Shown here in pieces: positions 44,754-53,806 of a stretch of 64,000 bases of DNA. The DNA is from Hoeflea_A sp965249925 (lineage in GTDB: Bacteria > Pseudomonadota > Alphaproteobacteria > Rhizobiales > Rhizobiaceae): NCBI GenBank assembly GCA_965249925.1, contig OZ252260.1, forward strand, positions 3,720,001-3,784,000, written 5' to 3'. The first letter of the stretch is position 1. Each line of letters starts with the position of its first letter. The position numbers and the translations under genes are program-made. The notes below the pieces were generated by a model, which saw only the letters and a list, made by a program, of their open reading frames with translations, ran no database searches and was not told the origin of the DNA.

Positions 44754-46187
44754 ATGCGCCCCAACATCCTATGGATCTGTACGGACCAGCAGCGGTTCGA
44801 CACATTGGGCTGCACCGGAAACAGTTTTGTCCGAACTCCGAATATCGATCGACTGGCACAGCAATCGGCGCATTTCGAGCAGTGTTACGTGCAGAGTCCC
44901 GTCTGCATGCCCAGTCGCGGCAGTTTCCTGACCGGTCGCTACCCGCGCACCACGCGGCTGCGTCAAAACGGTCAGGTCATGCCGGCGGACGAGCGGCCGG
45001 TCAGCAGTCTGCTAGCGCAGGCCGGTTATTACTGCGGGCTTGTCGGCAAGTTTCATCTCGCCCCGGCCGATCCGGCGGTCAACGCCACCATCGAAGCGCG
45101 CATCAACGACGGCTATAGCGAGTTCTGCTGGGCCGGCGATCCGCACGACAACTGGGGCCAGCATAGCGGCTACACGGCGTTTCTGGCGGCCCGCGGCCAG
45201 CGTTTTGAAACGACGCAGCACCCGGACTGTCCTTTTGTCGAGGTCGGAATGCCGGAGGATCTGCACGAGGCGAGCTGGTGCGCCGAGCAGGCAGTCGAAT
45301 TCATCACGCGACGCGCGAACTCCGAAGCGCCGTGGCTGTTTTCGCTCAACATGTTCGCGCCGCACCATCCGTTCAATCCTCCGGAAACCTACATGCGACG
45401 CTATCTCGACCGGATCGACGACATCCCGCTGCCCGCCGCGCTCGACGACGACCTGTCGTCGAAGCCGGTTTACCAGAGAGCCGATGCCGCCGGCGCCTAT
45501 GGCGGCAGCATGCCTTACTGGCACGGCCTGTCGGACGTGGACCATCGCATGGTGAGGGCGGCCTACTGGGCGATGTGCGATCTGGTCGACGTCAAGGTCG
45601 GCGCTATTCTCGAGGCGCTCACCCGCAGCGGCCAGCGCGACAACACCATCGTCATTTTCATGAGCGATCATGGCGAGATGCTGGGCGACCACGGTATTTA
45701 TCTGAAGGGTCCGTATTTCTACGACCCGGCGGTTCGTGTGCCGTTCATAATCAGCTGGCCCGGCGTGATCTCGCCTGGCCGCAACAGCGGTCTGATGGAA
45801 CTGGTCGACCTGGCGCCAACGCTGCTGGAGGCCTGCGGGCTCGACCCCTATCCCGGCATCCAGGGGCACTCGATCTGGCCACAACTGACCGGCGAGAAGC
45901 CTCACACGGGACGCGACAGCATCTATTGCGAATACTACAACGCCATGCCGTTCCACAGCGATCCGACCGCACAACTCACCATGCTACGAACCCGATCGCA
46001 CAAGCTCGTCGTCGACCATGCCAACGACGATGGCGAGCTTTATGACCTCGATGCCGATCCGGACGAGGTCCGCAATCTGTGGCGTGATCCGCAATCGCTT
46101 GCTGTCAAGGCCGACCTGCTTACCGAACTCAGCCATCGCATGGCGTTCACCGCGGATCCGCTGCCGCCGAGAATTTCGGAGTGGTGA
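44754..46187 (+). CDS. type I sulfatase (cysteine type), second copy
   Basis: The 477-residue protein has the motif CMPSRGSFLTG (Cys51, the formylglycine site) and metal aspartates at 11 and in MSDHGEM. It differs from the sulfatase at 39819-41195 along most of its length, so it is not a recent duplicate and probably has a different substrate. Length and C-terminal DGELYDLDADPDEVRNLW segment are typical. The ATG at 44754 follows AAAAAGGAAGG. It is divergent from the IclR gene and could be in the same regulon. Confidence 0.9.
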   Translation: MRPNILWICTDQQRFDTLGCTGNSFVRTPNIDRLAQQSAHFEQCYVQSPVCMPSRGSFLTGRYPRTTRLRQNGQVMPADERPVSSLLAQAGYYCGLVGKFHLAPADPAVNATIEARINDGYSEFCWAGDPHDNWGQHSGYTAFLAARGQRFETTQHPDCPFVEVGMPEDLHEASWCAEQAVEFITRRANSEAPWLFSLNMFAPHHPFNPPETYMRRYLDRIDDIPLPAALDDDLSSKPVYQRADAAGAYGGSMPYWHGLSDVDHRMVRAAYWAMCDLVDVKVGAILEALTRSGQRDNTIVIFMSDHGEMLGDHGIYLKGPYFYDPAVRVPFIISWPGVISPGRNSGLMELVDLAPTLLEACGLDPYPGIQGHSIWPQLTGEKPHTGRDSIYCEYYNAMPFHSDPTAQLTMLRTRSHKLVVDHANDDGELYDLDADPDEVRNLWRDPQSLAVKADLLTELSHRMAFTADPLPPRISEW

Positions 46188-46211
46188 CTGGCCGAAGGGG
46201 CGCGCGCCGGT

Positions 46212-48620
46212 CTACTGCGAAAACGCGTATTTTTCCGTCACCGGCTGTGCCGGCGAGCGGTGGGCTGTGTAGAACTCCTGGTCGCAGAAACGGCTCGACG
46301 GATCGCCGCCGAGGCATTTGAGGGCACCGGGCAGGGTCACCTCGATCTCCACCTCTTCATCATAGGCGATGTCGTTCCACCAGCGGGACATGTCCTCGTC
46401 GTAGCGCTTGCCGGGCGGCAGCAGCGGATGGCTGTAGGGCCCGTTCGGCAGCCGCGGCGCGGCCACCGCGACGAGCGTCAGGCTTTCGCCAGGGTCGAGA
46501 TCGACGGTCCAGGTGCGGTCGAGATAGACCGGTTCGGCGTTCGCGGTGACCGGCAGGTTTTCAACAGCTTCGTTGCCGGTGTTTTGCACCGTTACCTTGT
46601 AGACGCCATGGAAATAGGTCGGCTGGCACAGCGCCTTCTTGCCTTCGGCGGCGCGTTGTTCGGCGAGTTCGTCGGCCGCCTGCAGCAGTGCCTGGCGCGA
46701 TCGCTTCTCGATTTCATCCTGCAACCGGTCGCGCAGTTCGTCCTCCGCCATGCCGGCGGCGGTCGTAATGGTGATATCGACAGCAAGATTGCCGACATTC
46801 GACGCCAGATCGGCGGTCGGCACCTGCTGAACGGCGGTCTTCGCCACCTCTTTCGCCAGCCCGTCGACGCCATCGCGCATCATCTTGTCGAGGTTGGGAA
46901 TGTCGGGCGGGATACCGGCCGAAACCAGGGCGGAGTTGAGGGCGAATTCCAGTGCGCTGTCGGGGATCAGGTTGAAGGTCAGCGCTGCCGCGATGTCCAC
47001 CACCCGGTTCTTCATCCACTGGTAGGATTTGCCGGCCCAGTTCCAGGCGCCGGCAAAGAACCCGCCGACCTTCTCCAGGATGTTCTTGTCGCGGTCGCCG
47101 TATTTCTCCTCCCAGGTCTTGCAGCCGGCCGGCCAGCGGGAGACCAGGTGCAGCGGCTCGAAGACCAGGTCCGTCAGACGGATCTGCGGCCGGCTGCCCG
47201 TCACCTCCTCCTTGCTGTAGAATTCGAACGGCGCCGGCGGTGGCGGTGCCGCACCGTAATAGACGCGCATCGTGTTGGACGGCTGGCCGACGATGCGCCC
47301 GGTGCCGGCGGCGACCGGCAAGACCCGCACATGCAGGATCGCCTGTGTCGCGCCCTCGGGAAGCTCGCCCGCCAGTTCCTTGGGGTCGAAGGCAAAACGA
47401 CCTTCCGCAACATCCGAAAGGTCGGAAGCCAGCAGCCCGTAGGGCTCGATATCGGTCTCGGAACCGTTGCCGAACGGCGGGAAGGGCAGGTAGCTCACCT
47501 GCCAAAGGGCACCGGAGGCATGCGGCACTGCGTCGACCCGGTAATTGAGCGTGACGGTCTGGTAGGCGGCTTCCGGGTCGATCTCGAAATCGGCCGAGGT
47601 GGCGATGGAACAGTCGCCGGAGGCGCATTTGAACAGGCTGGCGCCTTCCGGGTAACTGTCGAGCAGATCGATGACGTCGACCCATTGCGCGGTCAGGGTC
47701 GCAACCGGCAAAGGCTCGAAGCGCTCGAAGTTGACCGGTGGACCGATGACGATGGCATCGGTTTTTGGCGGCTTGGTCTGCAGGGTCGGTTTCGGCACGG
47801 CGACCTGGCGCGGCGGCAGCGGTTTCGGCGTCGGAAGCGGCGGTGTGATGGCGCTGAAGTCGAGGCCTTTCTTGACCGGCCGGCGCGCCGGCGTTTCCGG
47901 TTGCTTGGCGGTGGTGGCCGGCGACTTGGCAGCGGTGGCCGGCGGATTGCGTAGGCAGGTGATCTGCCGGAAGCCGTTGCAGTAATCTGCCAGACACAGT
48001 CGCCCGTCGCCGAAAACCAGGGTCGGAATGCCCTGTTTTCCCGTCGTCTCGTCGATGGCAATCCGGCCGGCCCGTGCGAAACCCTGCTCCCGGCAAAACA
48101 GGTCGGCCGCCGGTTGCCCGCAATTCTCTCCCCAGTTGCGGCACCAGTCGACCCGCACGTTTTTCACCTTCGGAAAGCGGAACCGTGTGCGGTTCGGACC
48201 GAGCGTCACCTGTTCCATCTCCGGTCCGGCGGCCTTCGGCGGTTGCACCATGAGCGTGCCGCCCTTGGGCTTTTCCGGTGCTTTTGGCTCGGCCGGTGCG
48301 GCTTTTGCGCACGTGATGGCAAGGAAACCCGAGCACAGCGGCGAGCGGCAGATGCGCCCGTCGCCGAACAGCACGGTCGGCACACCGAACGCGCCGATCC
48401 CGGGTTCGATCATGAAACGGACAGCCTTGCTATAGCCCTGCTGCTGGCAGAACAGGTCGGCCGCGGGAGCGCCGCACTGGCTGCCCAGATGCTTGCACCA
48501 ATCAAGACGCACATCGTTGACGGTCGGCCGTTCGAACGTCCGTGTCACCTCCTGGGCAAGCGACCCGTTCGTCAGGGCACCGGCCAGCAGGACCGAAAGC
48601 AGTGCGAAGATGCGCGTCAA
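46212..48620 (-). CDS. large exported protein with duplicated six-cysteine domain
   Basis: The 802-residue protein begins with a signal peptide (hydrophobic residues 4-22, then AQ). The TTG at 48620 is favoured because GGAGGA lies seven bases upstream and the signal begins there. Two tandem domains follow (about residues 30-105 and 150-225), each with six cysteines in a fixed pattern: DWC, (Q/N)CG.PAADLFC..QG, G.G(R)(I/L)C and C.GF..ITC. A proline-rich linker (about 245-300) and a long unassigned part follow; near residues 590-670 it is rich in Ala/Asp helices. I do not recognise a family. The converging second sulfatase ends 24 bases away. Confidence 0.75.
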   Translation of the reverse strand: MTRIFALLSVLLAGALTNGSLAQEVTRTFERPTVNDVRLDWCKHLGSQCGAPAADLFCQQQGYSKAVRFMIEPGIGAFGVPTVLFGDGRICRSPLCSGFLAITCAKAAPAEPKAPEKPKGGTLMVQPPKAAGPEMEQVTLGPNRTRFRFPKVKNVRVDWCRNWGENCGQPAADLFCREQGFARAGRIAIDETTGKQGIPTLVFGDGRLCLADYCNGFRQITCLRNPPATAAKSPATTAKQPETPARRPVKKGLDFSAITPPLPTPKPLPPRQVAVPKPTLQTKPPKTDAIVIGPPVNFERFEPLPVATLTAQWVDVIDLLDSYPEGASLFKCASGDCSIATSADFEIDPEAAYQTVTLNYRVDAVPHASGALWQVSYLPFPPFGNGSETDIEPYGLLASDLSDVAEGRFAFDPKELAGELPEGATQAILHVRVLPVAAGTGRIVGQPSNTMRVYYGAAPPPPAPFEFYSKEEVTGSRPQIRLTDLVFEPLHLVSRWPAGCKTWEEKYGDRDKNILEKVGGFFAGAWNWAGKSYQWMKNRVVDIAAALTFNLIPDSALEFALNSALVSAGIPPDIPNLDKMMRDGVDGLAKEVAKTAVQQVPTADLASNVGNLAVDITITTAAGMAEDELRDRLQDEIEKRSRQALLQAADELAEQRAAEGKKALCQPTYFHGVYKVTVQNTGNEAVENLPVTANAEPVYLDRTWTVDLDPGESLTLVAVAAPRLPNGPYSHPLLPPGKRYDEDMSRWWNDIAYDEEVEIEVTLPGALKCLGGDPSSRFCDQEFYTAHRSPAQPVTEKYAFSQ

Positions 48621-48819
48621 GTTTCGTTCCTCCGCAGACGGCACTTTAACGGCTGAAAATGGCGAAAAGCGGATCACGGCAGGTCGGATCATAGCCGTAG
48701 ACTATCAAAGGCCGTGCCACCTCCTCAGAAGACAATCGACCGCCGGTGGGGCCGCAAGGCTTCAGTGCGAGGCAGCGGGAACAGATGCAGTCGATCCATC
48801 GCTTCCGGTTGTTACCGAC

Positions 48820-49710
48820 TCACACACCGGAATTGACCTTGATCTGCTCACCCAGGCGCCCGTCGAACAGCGCCGCATTTTCACTCAGCAAACTGCCCAA
48901 TCGATCTATTACGGTGCGCACTTCCGGCCGACGGCGCTCGTCGTCATGCATGACGATCCACATCGTATGGGAGAGATCGGCGATCAGCGGTCCGGAGCGC
49001 ACAAGATCGCCATCCGCATCGCCGATGAAACAGGGCAGGACGCATTGTCCGGCTCCGCCGCGCACCAGGTTGTACAGCATGCCGGGTGTATTGGCCCACG
49101 TGGTGATCCAGAGGTTGGGTTGATCGAGAGTCCAGCGTGCCGAGGGAGTGGTGGCTACTTCGCTTCCAAGGGCGACCCAGTTGCAGTTGTTTTCCAGGTC
49201 GAACGAGCGCACGCAATAGGGCGCGAACGCGACGCGGCATAGCTTGCGTGCCGCGATATTGCCGGACGTCGGCCGCTGATTACGCAGCCCGATATCCGCT
49301 TCGCGATGACCTATGTCGACGTGTGATTCCAACGCCTTGAAACACAAGCGGAAGGGGTCCCCGGCAGACCAGATCCGGTTGAGATTGTCCGCGATGTAAC
49401 GCGAAGTCCAGGTCCCCGCCGAAATGACGACCATCGGTAGACGCATGACTTCTTCACGCCAGCCTTGAATGTCGTCTGCGACGTGTCCCATCGCCACGAC
49501 ACGCTCCAACAGCAGTTGTCCGTCGGGTGCCAAATCGTATCCGGTCTGCTTGCGAACGAACAATGTGCGGCCCGTGACCCGCTCCAGTTCGAGCATCCGC
49601 CGCCCGATCGTTGGCGGGCTAAGACCGCATATTGCCGAAGCACCGGCGAGACTGCCGCTTTGAGCGACGTGCAGGAACAGGCGCAAATCGTCCCAGGAGA
49701 GGTCGTTCAT
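48820..49710 (-). CDS. LysR family transcriptional regulator
   Basis: The 296-residue protein has the LysR helix-turn-helix (about residues 6-63: LRLFLHVAQSGSLAGASAICGLSPPTIGRRMLELE) and a substrate-binding domain. The N-terminal pattern with SPPTIGRRMLELE is of the class that often regulates single or divergent targets. ATG at 49710. An inverted repeat, TGAAAC-N4-GTTTCA, lies directly upstream. There is no obvious target gene except possibly the doubtful frame at 49805. Confidence 0.9.
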   Translation of the reverse strand: MNDLSWDDLRLFLHVAQSGSLAGASAICGLSPPTIGRRMLELERVTGRTLFVRKQTGYDLAPDGQLLLERVVAMGHVADDIQGWREEVMRLPMVVISAGTWTSRYIADNLNRIWSAGDPFRLCFKALESHVDIGHREADIGLRNQRPTSGNIAARKLCRVAFAPYCVRSFDLENNCNWVALGSEVATTPSARWTLDQPNLWITTWANTPGMLYNLVRGGAGQCVLPCFIGDADGDLVRSGPLIADLSHTMWIVMHDDERRRPEVRTVIDRLGSLLSENAALFDGRLGEQIKVNSGV

Positions 49711-49713
49711 GGG

Positions 49714-49729
49714 TGAAACATCCGTTTCA
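49714..49729. promoter_or_regulatory. inverted repeat upstream of lysR (candidate operator)
   Basis: Perfect TGAAAC / GTTTCA arms separated by ATCC sit four bases upstream of the lysR start. A second inverted repeat, GTCTG-N7-CAGAC, is at 49766-49782. Either could be a LysR site; the first would overlap the ribosome binding region and so suit autorepression. Confidence 0.4.
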
Positions 49730-49804
49730 TTGCCGCTTCTACAAGGCGGTTTCGCGAGGCGTTAGGTCTGCCTGAAACAGACAGTCCCAATCTGGAGACC
49801 GAGC

Positions 49805-50098
49805 ATGGACTTGCAGACCGCAGTATTGCTGAGCGAATTGCTGAAACGCCGCAACGCCCGCCAGCATGACCCATTGGATGACCCAATGGCTGATCCACTT
49901 GAACGATCGGAATGGAAGGAGTTGTTGGCGATACTTCGTCCTTTTCTCTGGCTGCTGCGGATGTGGCGTTCGCAGCCTGAGATTGCAAGCGAACACAATC
50001 GCTTTACGGCAAGCGCAGCAGAACCAATACGGCAGTCTCGCTGCCCAGTGGACCCGGGTCGCCGAAACGCATCTCGAACCGTTTCTGGCCCGGTTTGA
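49805..50098 (+). CDS. doubtful small protein divergent from lysR
   Basis: A 97-codon frame from ATG 49805 encodes an initial part that looks protein-like (LLSELLKRRNARQHDPL, then an Asp/Leu-rich helix) but turns Arg/Ser-rich toward the end. Another frame from about 49970 continues plausibly to 50159 with a helical stretch (QQNQYGSLAAQWTRVAETH), so a frameshifted relic of one gene is possible. No family. Confidence 0.25.
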   Translation: MDLQTAVLLSELLKRRNARQHDPLDDPMADPLERSEWKELLAILRPFLWLLRMWRSQPEIASEHNRFTASAAEPIRQSRCPVDPGRRNASRTVSGPV

Positions 50099-50159
50099 AG
50101 TCTTGCCGTCAACGCACAGCAACCAGCGTATATCTATCTTGGCGCAGCCTCAGACTTGA

Positions 50160-50740
50160 TTGGAGCATGGGGTGATGCACGCCGAAACCGGATGCACCCA
50201 CACTCCCCAGTCACAGGCGGAACGCCTACTGAGTCAGCTGCCACTAAAGGCCAATGGTTTCCGGGCGCCGCCGGCCGGCCTATTTGGCTTCTCCGGCCGG
50301 AAAGGGCTGTTTTGATGTTCCCACGCAACGCTGCACTGGCGCTGGCGCTGGCACAGCAGGGCTACGGATCGGCGTCGTGGGCTAAATCGAGCAAACCGCG
50401 ACAATGCGCTTCAATCGGGTCACCGACCTGGAAGTGTAACCGCTCGCATTTTTATCTGGCCGCTTCCAGAGGATAACTTCAAGACCCCTTGCGAGAGACA
50501 GATACCACACGGTAGAATCCGACCTTGCATCAGGGGCATTGCAACCAGCTGTCTATAAACTTCGGAACGCCATACAAAAACCCGCTCCAGTGGCACACAC
50601 AGGCTCATCGACGCCTGATCAGAGCATCCGGCTCTCCCAGTCACCGAACGCATCAGAAAACGCCACAGGACGCAGATACAGTCCATTCTCGACACCGGCA
50701 GGGACTTGCTCATGGCCTTTCTCACGAGCCTTGAAAAGAA
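50160..50740. other. gene-poor stretch before the cyclase
   Basis: About 580 bases without a convincing gene on either strand. Short open frames present are Arg/Ser/Pro-rich and typical of shadow translation. It may contain the cyclase promoter. Confidence 0.4.
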
Positions 50741-52138
50741 ATGAGTACCGATGCTCCCAGTCCAGTGGCCGCAGGGGAAACTGTCCGTGAACGGTTGGTG
50801 AGCCGAACCGAAGACGCCTTCGTTGAGGAAGAACGTCAGGGATTGATGCTTGCCGCCAAGGTCAGGACGATTGCACTCTTGGTCATCCTGTTGTGGCAGA
50901 TCATCGACAACCCGGATAGTGACCTAAGTTACTACTACAACCTGTTAGAAATCTCAGCATTCGCTGGGCTTGGTGTGCTGCAATTCCTTTGTGCGAAGCA
51001 GCGCTTCCACATGCATGTTCTGAAGTATGTTTTCGTCCTCATCGATTGCGCCCTGATGGCCCTTGTATTCAGCACGCCAAATCCTTTCGACGACTACTCA
51101 ATACCGCCTGCCCTGCAGATGGACAGCAGCCGCTTCATCTACTTCTTTTTGCTTCTCATGCAGGCAACCTTTAGCTTGCGGCCGCAGCTCGTCCTCTGGT
51201 GCGGTCTTTGCATTGTGGCGGCGCGCACTGGAACGTTGTTCTGGGTCATCAATCAGCCAGACACTTTCACCAATCTCGATTTGCCCGAGCAGACCGGGGA
51301 GGCCTTCCTTGGAGCCCGTCCGGACCCGAACTTCGTTTTTCTTGGTTTTTGGGCGACCGAGATCATTGTCACCCTGATTGTATCGGCCGGGCTCGCCGTC
51401 GTGGTCAAACGATCCCGGCAACTGGTGGAAAGTCGTTCGATTGCCGAACGCACGCGTGCCAGTCTCGCGCGTTACTTTTCGCCCAATGTCTTGGATCACC
51501 TGAGTAACGCTGAGCAATTCCTTGGCGATGTGCGAGAGCAGAACGTCGCCGTCTTATTCGCTGACATCATTGGCTTCACGAAGCTTTGCGAAAGAGAATC
51601 GCCTGATAGTGTGATCGCTTTGCTGCGCGAATACCACAACCGGCTCGGCCAGACCGTCTTCGATAATGGAGGCACCTTAGACAAATACCTCGGCGATGGC
51701 GTCATGGCGACCTTCGGCACCCCGCAGCCAAGCCCGCGCGATGCGACGAATGCCTTGAAATGCGCGCTGGGAATGATTTCGGCCCTGGACAACTGGAACG
51801 CCGAGCGAATCGCCGAGGGTCTGACGCCGGTTCGCATTGGCATTGGTCTGCACTATGGAAAGGTGATTGCCGGCGACATCGGCAACGAGCGGCGTTTGGA
51901 ATACAGCGTTATCGGTGACACCGTTAACGTCGCCAGCCGCCTCGAGCAACTGACGCGCAGCTTGGCTACGCCCCTTGTTGTCAGCGATCACTTGCTTCGG
52001 GCAATCGATCAGAATAGCGATGAGGGAAGAGTTTTATTGCAGAACCTATTTGAGGCGGGCAGGCAGACGATCCGGGGAAGAGAGTCGTTAGTGGCAGTAT
52101 GGACCTATGCGACGCCAGAGCGAGCTGCCCCAGCCTAA
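50741..52138 (+). CDS. membrane-anchored adenylate/guanylate cyclase (class III)
   Basis: The 465-residue protein has about five or six membrane helices in its first half (for example residues 42-60, 85-105, 110-125, 130-165 and 205-225) and a C-terminal CHD cyclase domain (about 265-430). Metal-binding aspartates are in VLFADIIGF (Asp275) and YLGDGVMATFG (Asp319). Adjacent residues IGIGLHYGKVIAGDIG and the ENVASRLEQL-like NVASRLEQL are also conserved. It makes cAMP or cGMP from the cytoplasmic side. Rhizobia have many such cyclases. No effector gene is adjacent. Confidence 0.92.
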   Translation: MSTDAPSPVAAGETVRERLVSRTEDAFVEEERQGLMLAAKVRTIALLVILLWQIIDNPDSDLSYYYNLLEISAFAGLGVLQFLCAKQRFHMHVLKYVFVLIDCALMALVFSTPNPFDDYSIPPALQMDSSRFIYFFLLLMQATFSLRPQLVLWCGLCIVAARTGTLFWVINQPDTFTNLDLPEQTGEAFLGARPDPNFVFLGFWATEIIVTLIVSAGLAVVVKRSRQLVESRSIAERTRASLARYFSPNVLDHLSNAEQFLGDVREQNVAVLFADIIGFTKLCERESPDSVIALLREYHNRLGQTVFDNGGTLDKYLGDGVMATFGTPQPSPRDATNALKCALGMISALDNWNAERIAEGLTPVRIGIGLHYGKVIAGDIGNERRLEYSVIGDTVNVASRLEQLTRSLATPLVVSDHLLRAIDQNSDEGRVLLQNLFEAGRQTIRGRESLVAVWTYATPERAAPA

Positions 52139-52301
52139 CGGTGATACCGACGCGAGACCGGTTGGGAACGACAGCACGGCGGACCTGAAATCGAATCGAC
52201 GATACCGGATATCAGGTCAGGATGATGCGCTGGCCAAGATTGAGAGCCAAAACGTCCAGACCTACCGGATACTATTTCGAGACATGAAGCTGTCCTGCCG
52301 T

Positions 52302-52484
52302 TCATCTGTCTAGTATCGATATGAAGTCTGCCAATTCCCGTTTCCACGACCTGCGCTTGCCGAAATAAAGCGATGCGCCATCGATCTGTTTGCAGTTGGT
52401 ATTGCCTACGATAGCACTACCCTGGAGGACATAGTCACCACGGATGTGAGTTTCATGCGGCTGAAGATCAACAAACTCACTCAT
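52302..52484 (-). CDS. small hypothetical protein
   Basis: A 60-residue, acidic-to-basic protein (MSEFVDLQPHETHIRG, then NTNCKQID). Its ATG lies two bases beyond the stop of the gene upstream on the same strand, which suggests coupling. No family recognised. Moderately GC-poor like its neighbour. Confidence 0.45.
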   Translation of the reverse strand: MSEFVDLQPHETHIRGDYVLQGSAIVGNTNCKQIDGASLYFGKRRSWKRELADFISILDR

Positions 52485-52486
52485 GC

Positions 52487-52900
52487 TCAATCTTCGCATT
52501 TCTCGTAGACATCCATGACCTCAAAATAGGTCTCCTGGCTTTCGGAGTAGTAGGGTCCGCGTACAACGAACAGATAGCCATTCTCGCGGTTAACGGACCA
52601 TTCGTTGTTACGCTTCTCATTGTCCGGGCACAGGTACTCCCCTTCGATCCATCCTTCATCGCGCTCGGTGACCGTAGCCGGGCATACGGTTTCTTTCGCA
52701 TCTGCCTCAGTCTCGGACAGGAAGACGAAACCATCTTCGGTGACGTGCATAACTGCATACGGGCAATGCGGCTCCGCGATTGAGTCGGCGTACCTTCCGA
52801 TCAGCTCCGGCGGCACGCTCAACGCCTCAAGTGTTTCTGACACTGAAGGTGTGCAAAACCACAGGCCAATCGACAACGTCGCCGTTGCAAGTGCCTTCAT
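52487..52900 (-). CDS. hypothetical secreted protein with paired cysteines
   Basis: The 137-residue protein begins with a signal peptide (about residues 1-21, MKALATATLSIGLWFCTPSVSE). The mature part has about four cysteines (PHCPYAV, TVCPATV, YLCPDNE, EKCED), likely forming disulfides in the periplasm. The Glu/Asp-rich mature chain does not match a family I know. I chose the ATG at 52900 rather than a TTG at 52936. Confidence 0.55.
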   Translation of the reverse strand: MKALATATLSIGLWFCTPSVSETLEALSVPPELIGRYADSIAEPHCPYAVMHVTEDGFVFLSETEADAKETVCPATVTERDEGWIEGEYLCPDNEKRNNEWSVNRENGYLFVVRGPYYSESQETYFEVMDVYEKCED

Positions 52901-52944
52901 GACCAATTTGCCTGACCTTGCGCATGTACCAAACAAGAAGGAAC

Positions 52945-53169
52945 TCAGTCGTTCAGTTCAAGACGCCGCTCGATACGCTCAAGGCGTTCGTAAATCGAAC
53001 CCTGCTGCGCGTCCCGGTTCAGGTCGCTTTGGACGAGCGCTGCGATATGGGTGTTAATGGCCCGCAACTCGTCGCCAATTTCCTTCCGCTCCATACGTGC
53101 CGACTGTGCATCGGTCTGCAGCGCTTTCAGGTGCTCTAGTAGCAGTTCGTTAGTGACGTTGTCGGTCAT
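52945..53169 (-). CDS. small coiled-coil hypothetical protein
   Basis: A 74-residue, highly charged, helical protein with heptad-like repeats throughout (ELLLEHLKALQTDAQ, then RLERIERRLEL), probably a coiled coil. Similar small proteins occur in Rhizobiales near unrelated genes. The ATG at 53169 is preceded by AGGC. Function unknown. Confidence 0.6.
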   Translation of the reverse strand: MTDNVTNELLLEHLKALQTDAQSARMERKEIGDELRAINTHIAALVQSDLNRDAQQGSIYERLERIERRLELND

Positions 53170-53806
53170 CGCTGTAGCCTATCGATTGTCGCGTCACTCG
53201 CCAAGGGCTGATAAACTGGCCTAACTTGGGCCGCTGCAGGGAGGCGCTAAGTGTGAATCACCGTCTTGGTTGCGGTAGCGGTATTGGGCGCTTCCTGGGT
53301 GTACATCTTCCTATCCGGCAACGGCTTTATGGTCCCGGTGAGATTTGAAGATAACCCACACCACGACAATAGCTTACGTTGACCGCAGCGATGTCAGGCG
53401 GCCGAATGGACCCATTAAAGTAATCAACTTCAGTTTCGCGGTTGTCGGTGCTGCAGCTGTAGCTGTAGCGGCGATCGCTCTCGCGAATGCACAGGGTGCA
53501 AAGCAGAAAGGCGAGATAGTCGCGACACCCGAGCAGCTAGCTGGCGCGGTTGTCCGGCATTGCATTGTGTGTTTCGACACTTGAAGCTAGAGACCGGCTC
53601 ATGATTGCTGGATTGGTAATGGGGCTCGCGACGCTCACAGCGGTTCGTCTGATCTAACGGTGCACCTACGTACGATTGTGCTTCGTCCTTTTCGTACTGC
53701 CGGCAAGAACCGCCTCTGATGGCTTTATGGGCACTATAAACATAATCTGATGGCGCCAGTTTCACCGCTTTTCGGTATCTGCGAGTAAGAGCAAAAGTAA
53801 GAACCT
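53170..53806. other. stretch with only doubtful small frames
   Basis: About 640 bases. A TTG-started frame at 53345-53584 has a hydrophobic run (FAVVGAAAVAVAAIALA) and an upstream segment (from about 53256) reads like a membrane helix (VLVAVAVLGASWVYIFL), but neither has a good start. They may be a frameshifted small membrane protein. No RNA gene seen. Confidence 0.35.

Noticed and set aside
46260..47954. 564-codon + strand frame opposite the large exported protein
   Set aside because: Composition is typical of antisense shadow; the minus strand has a signal peptide, ribosome binding site and repeated domains.
53256..53382. Possible membrane helix frame (VLVAVAVLGASWVYIFL)
   Set aside because: A stop codon lies directly before it and there is no convincing start; listed only as part of the doubtful stretch.
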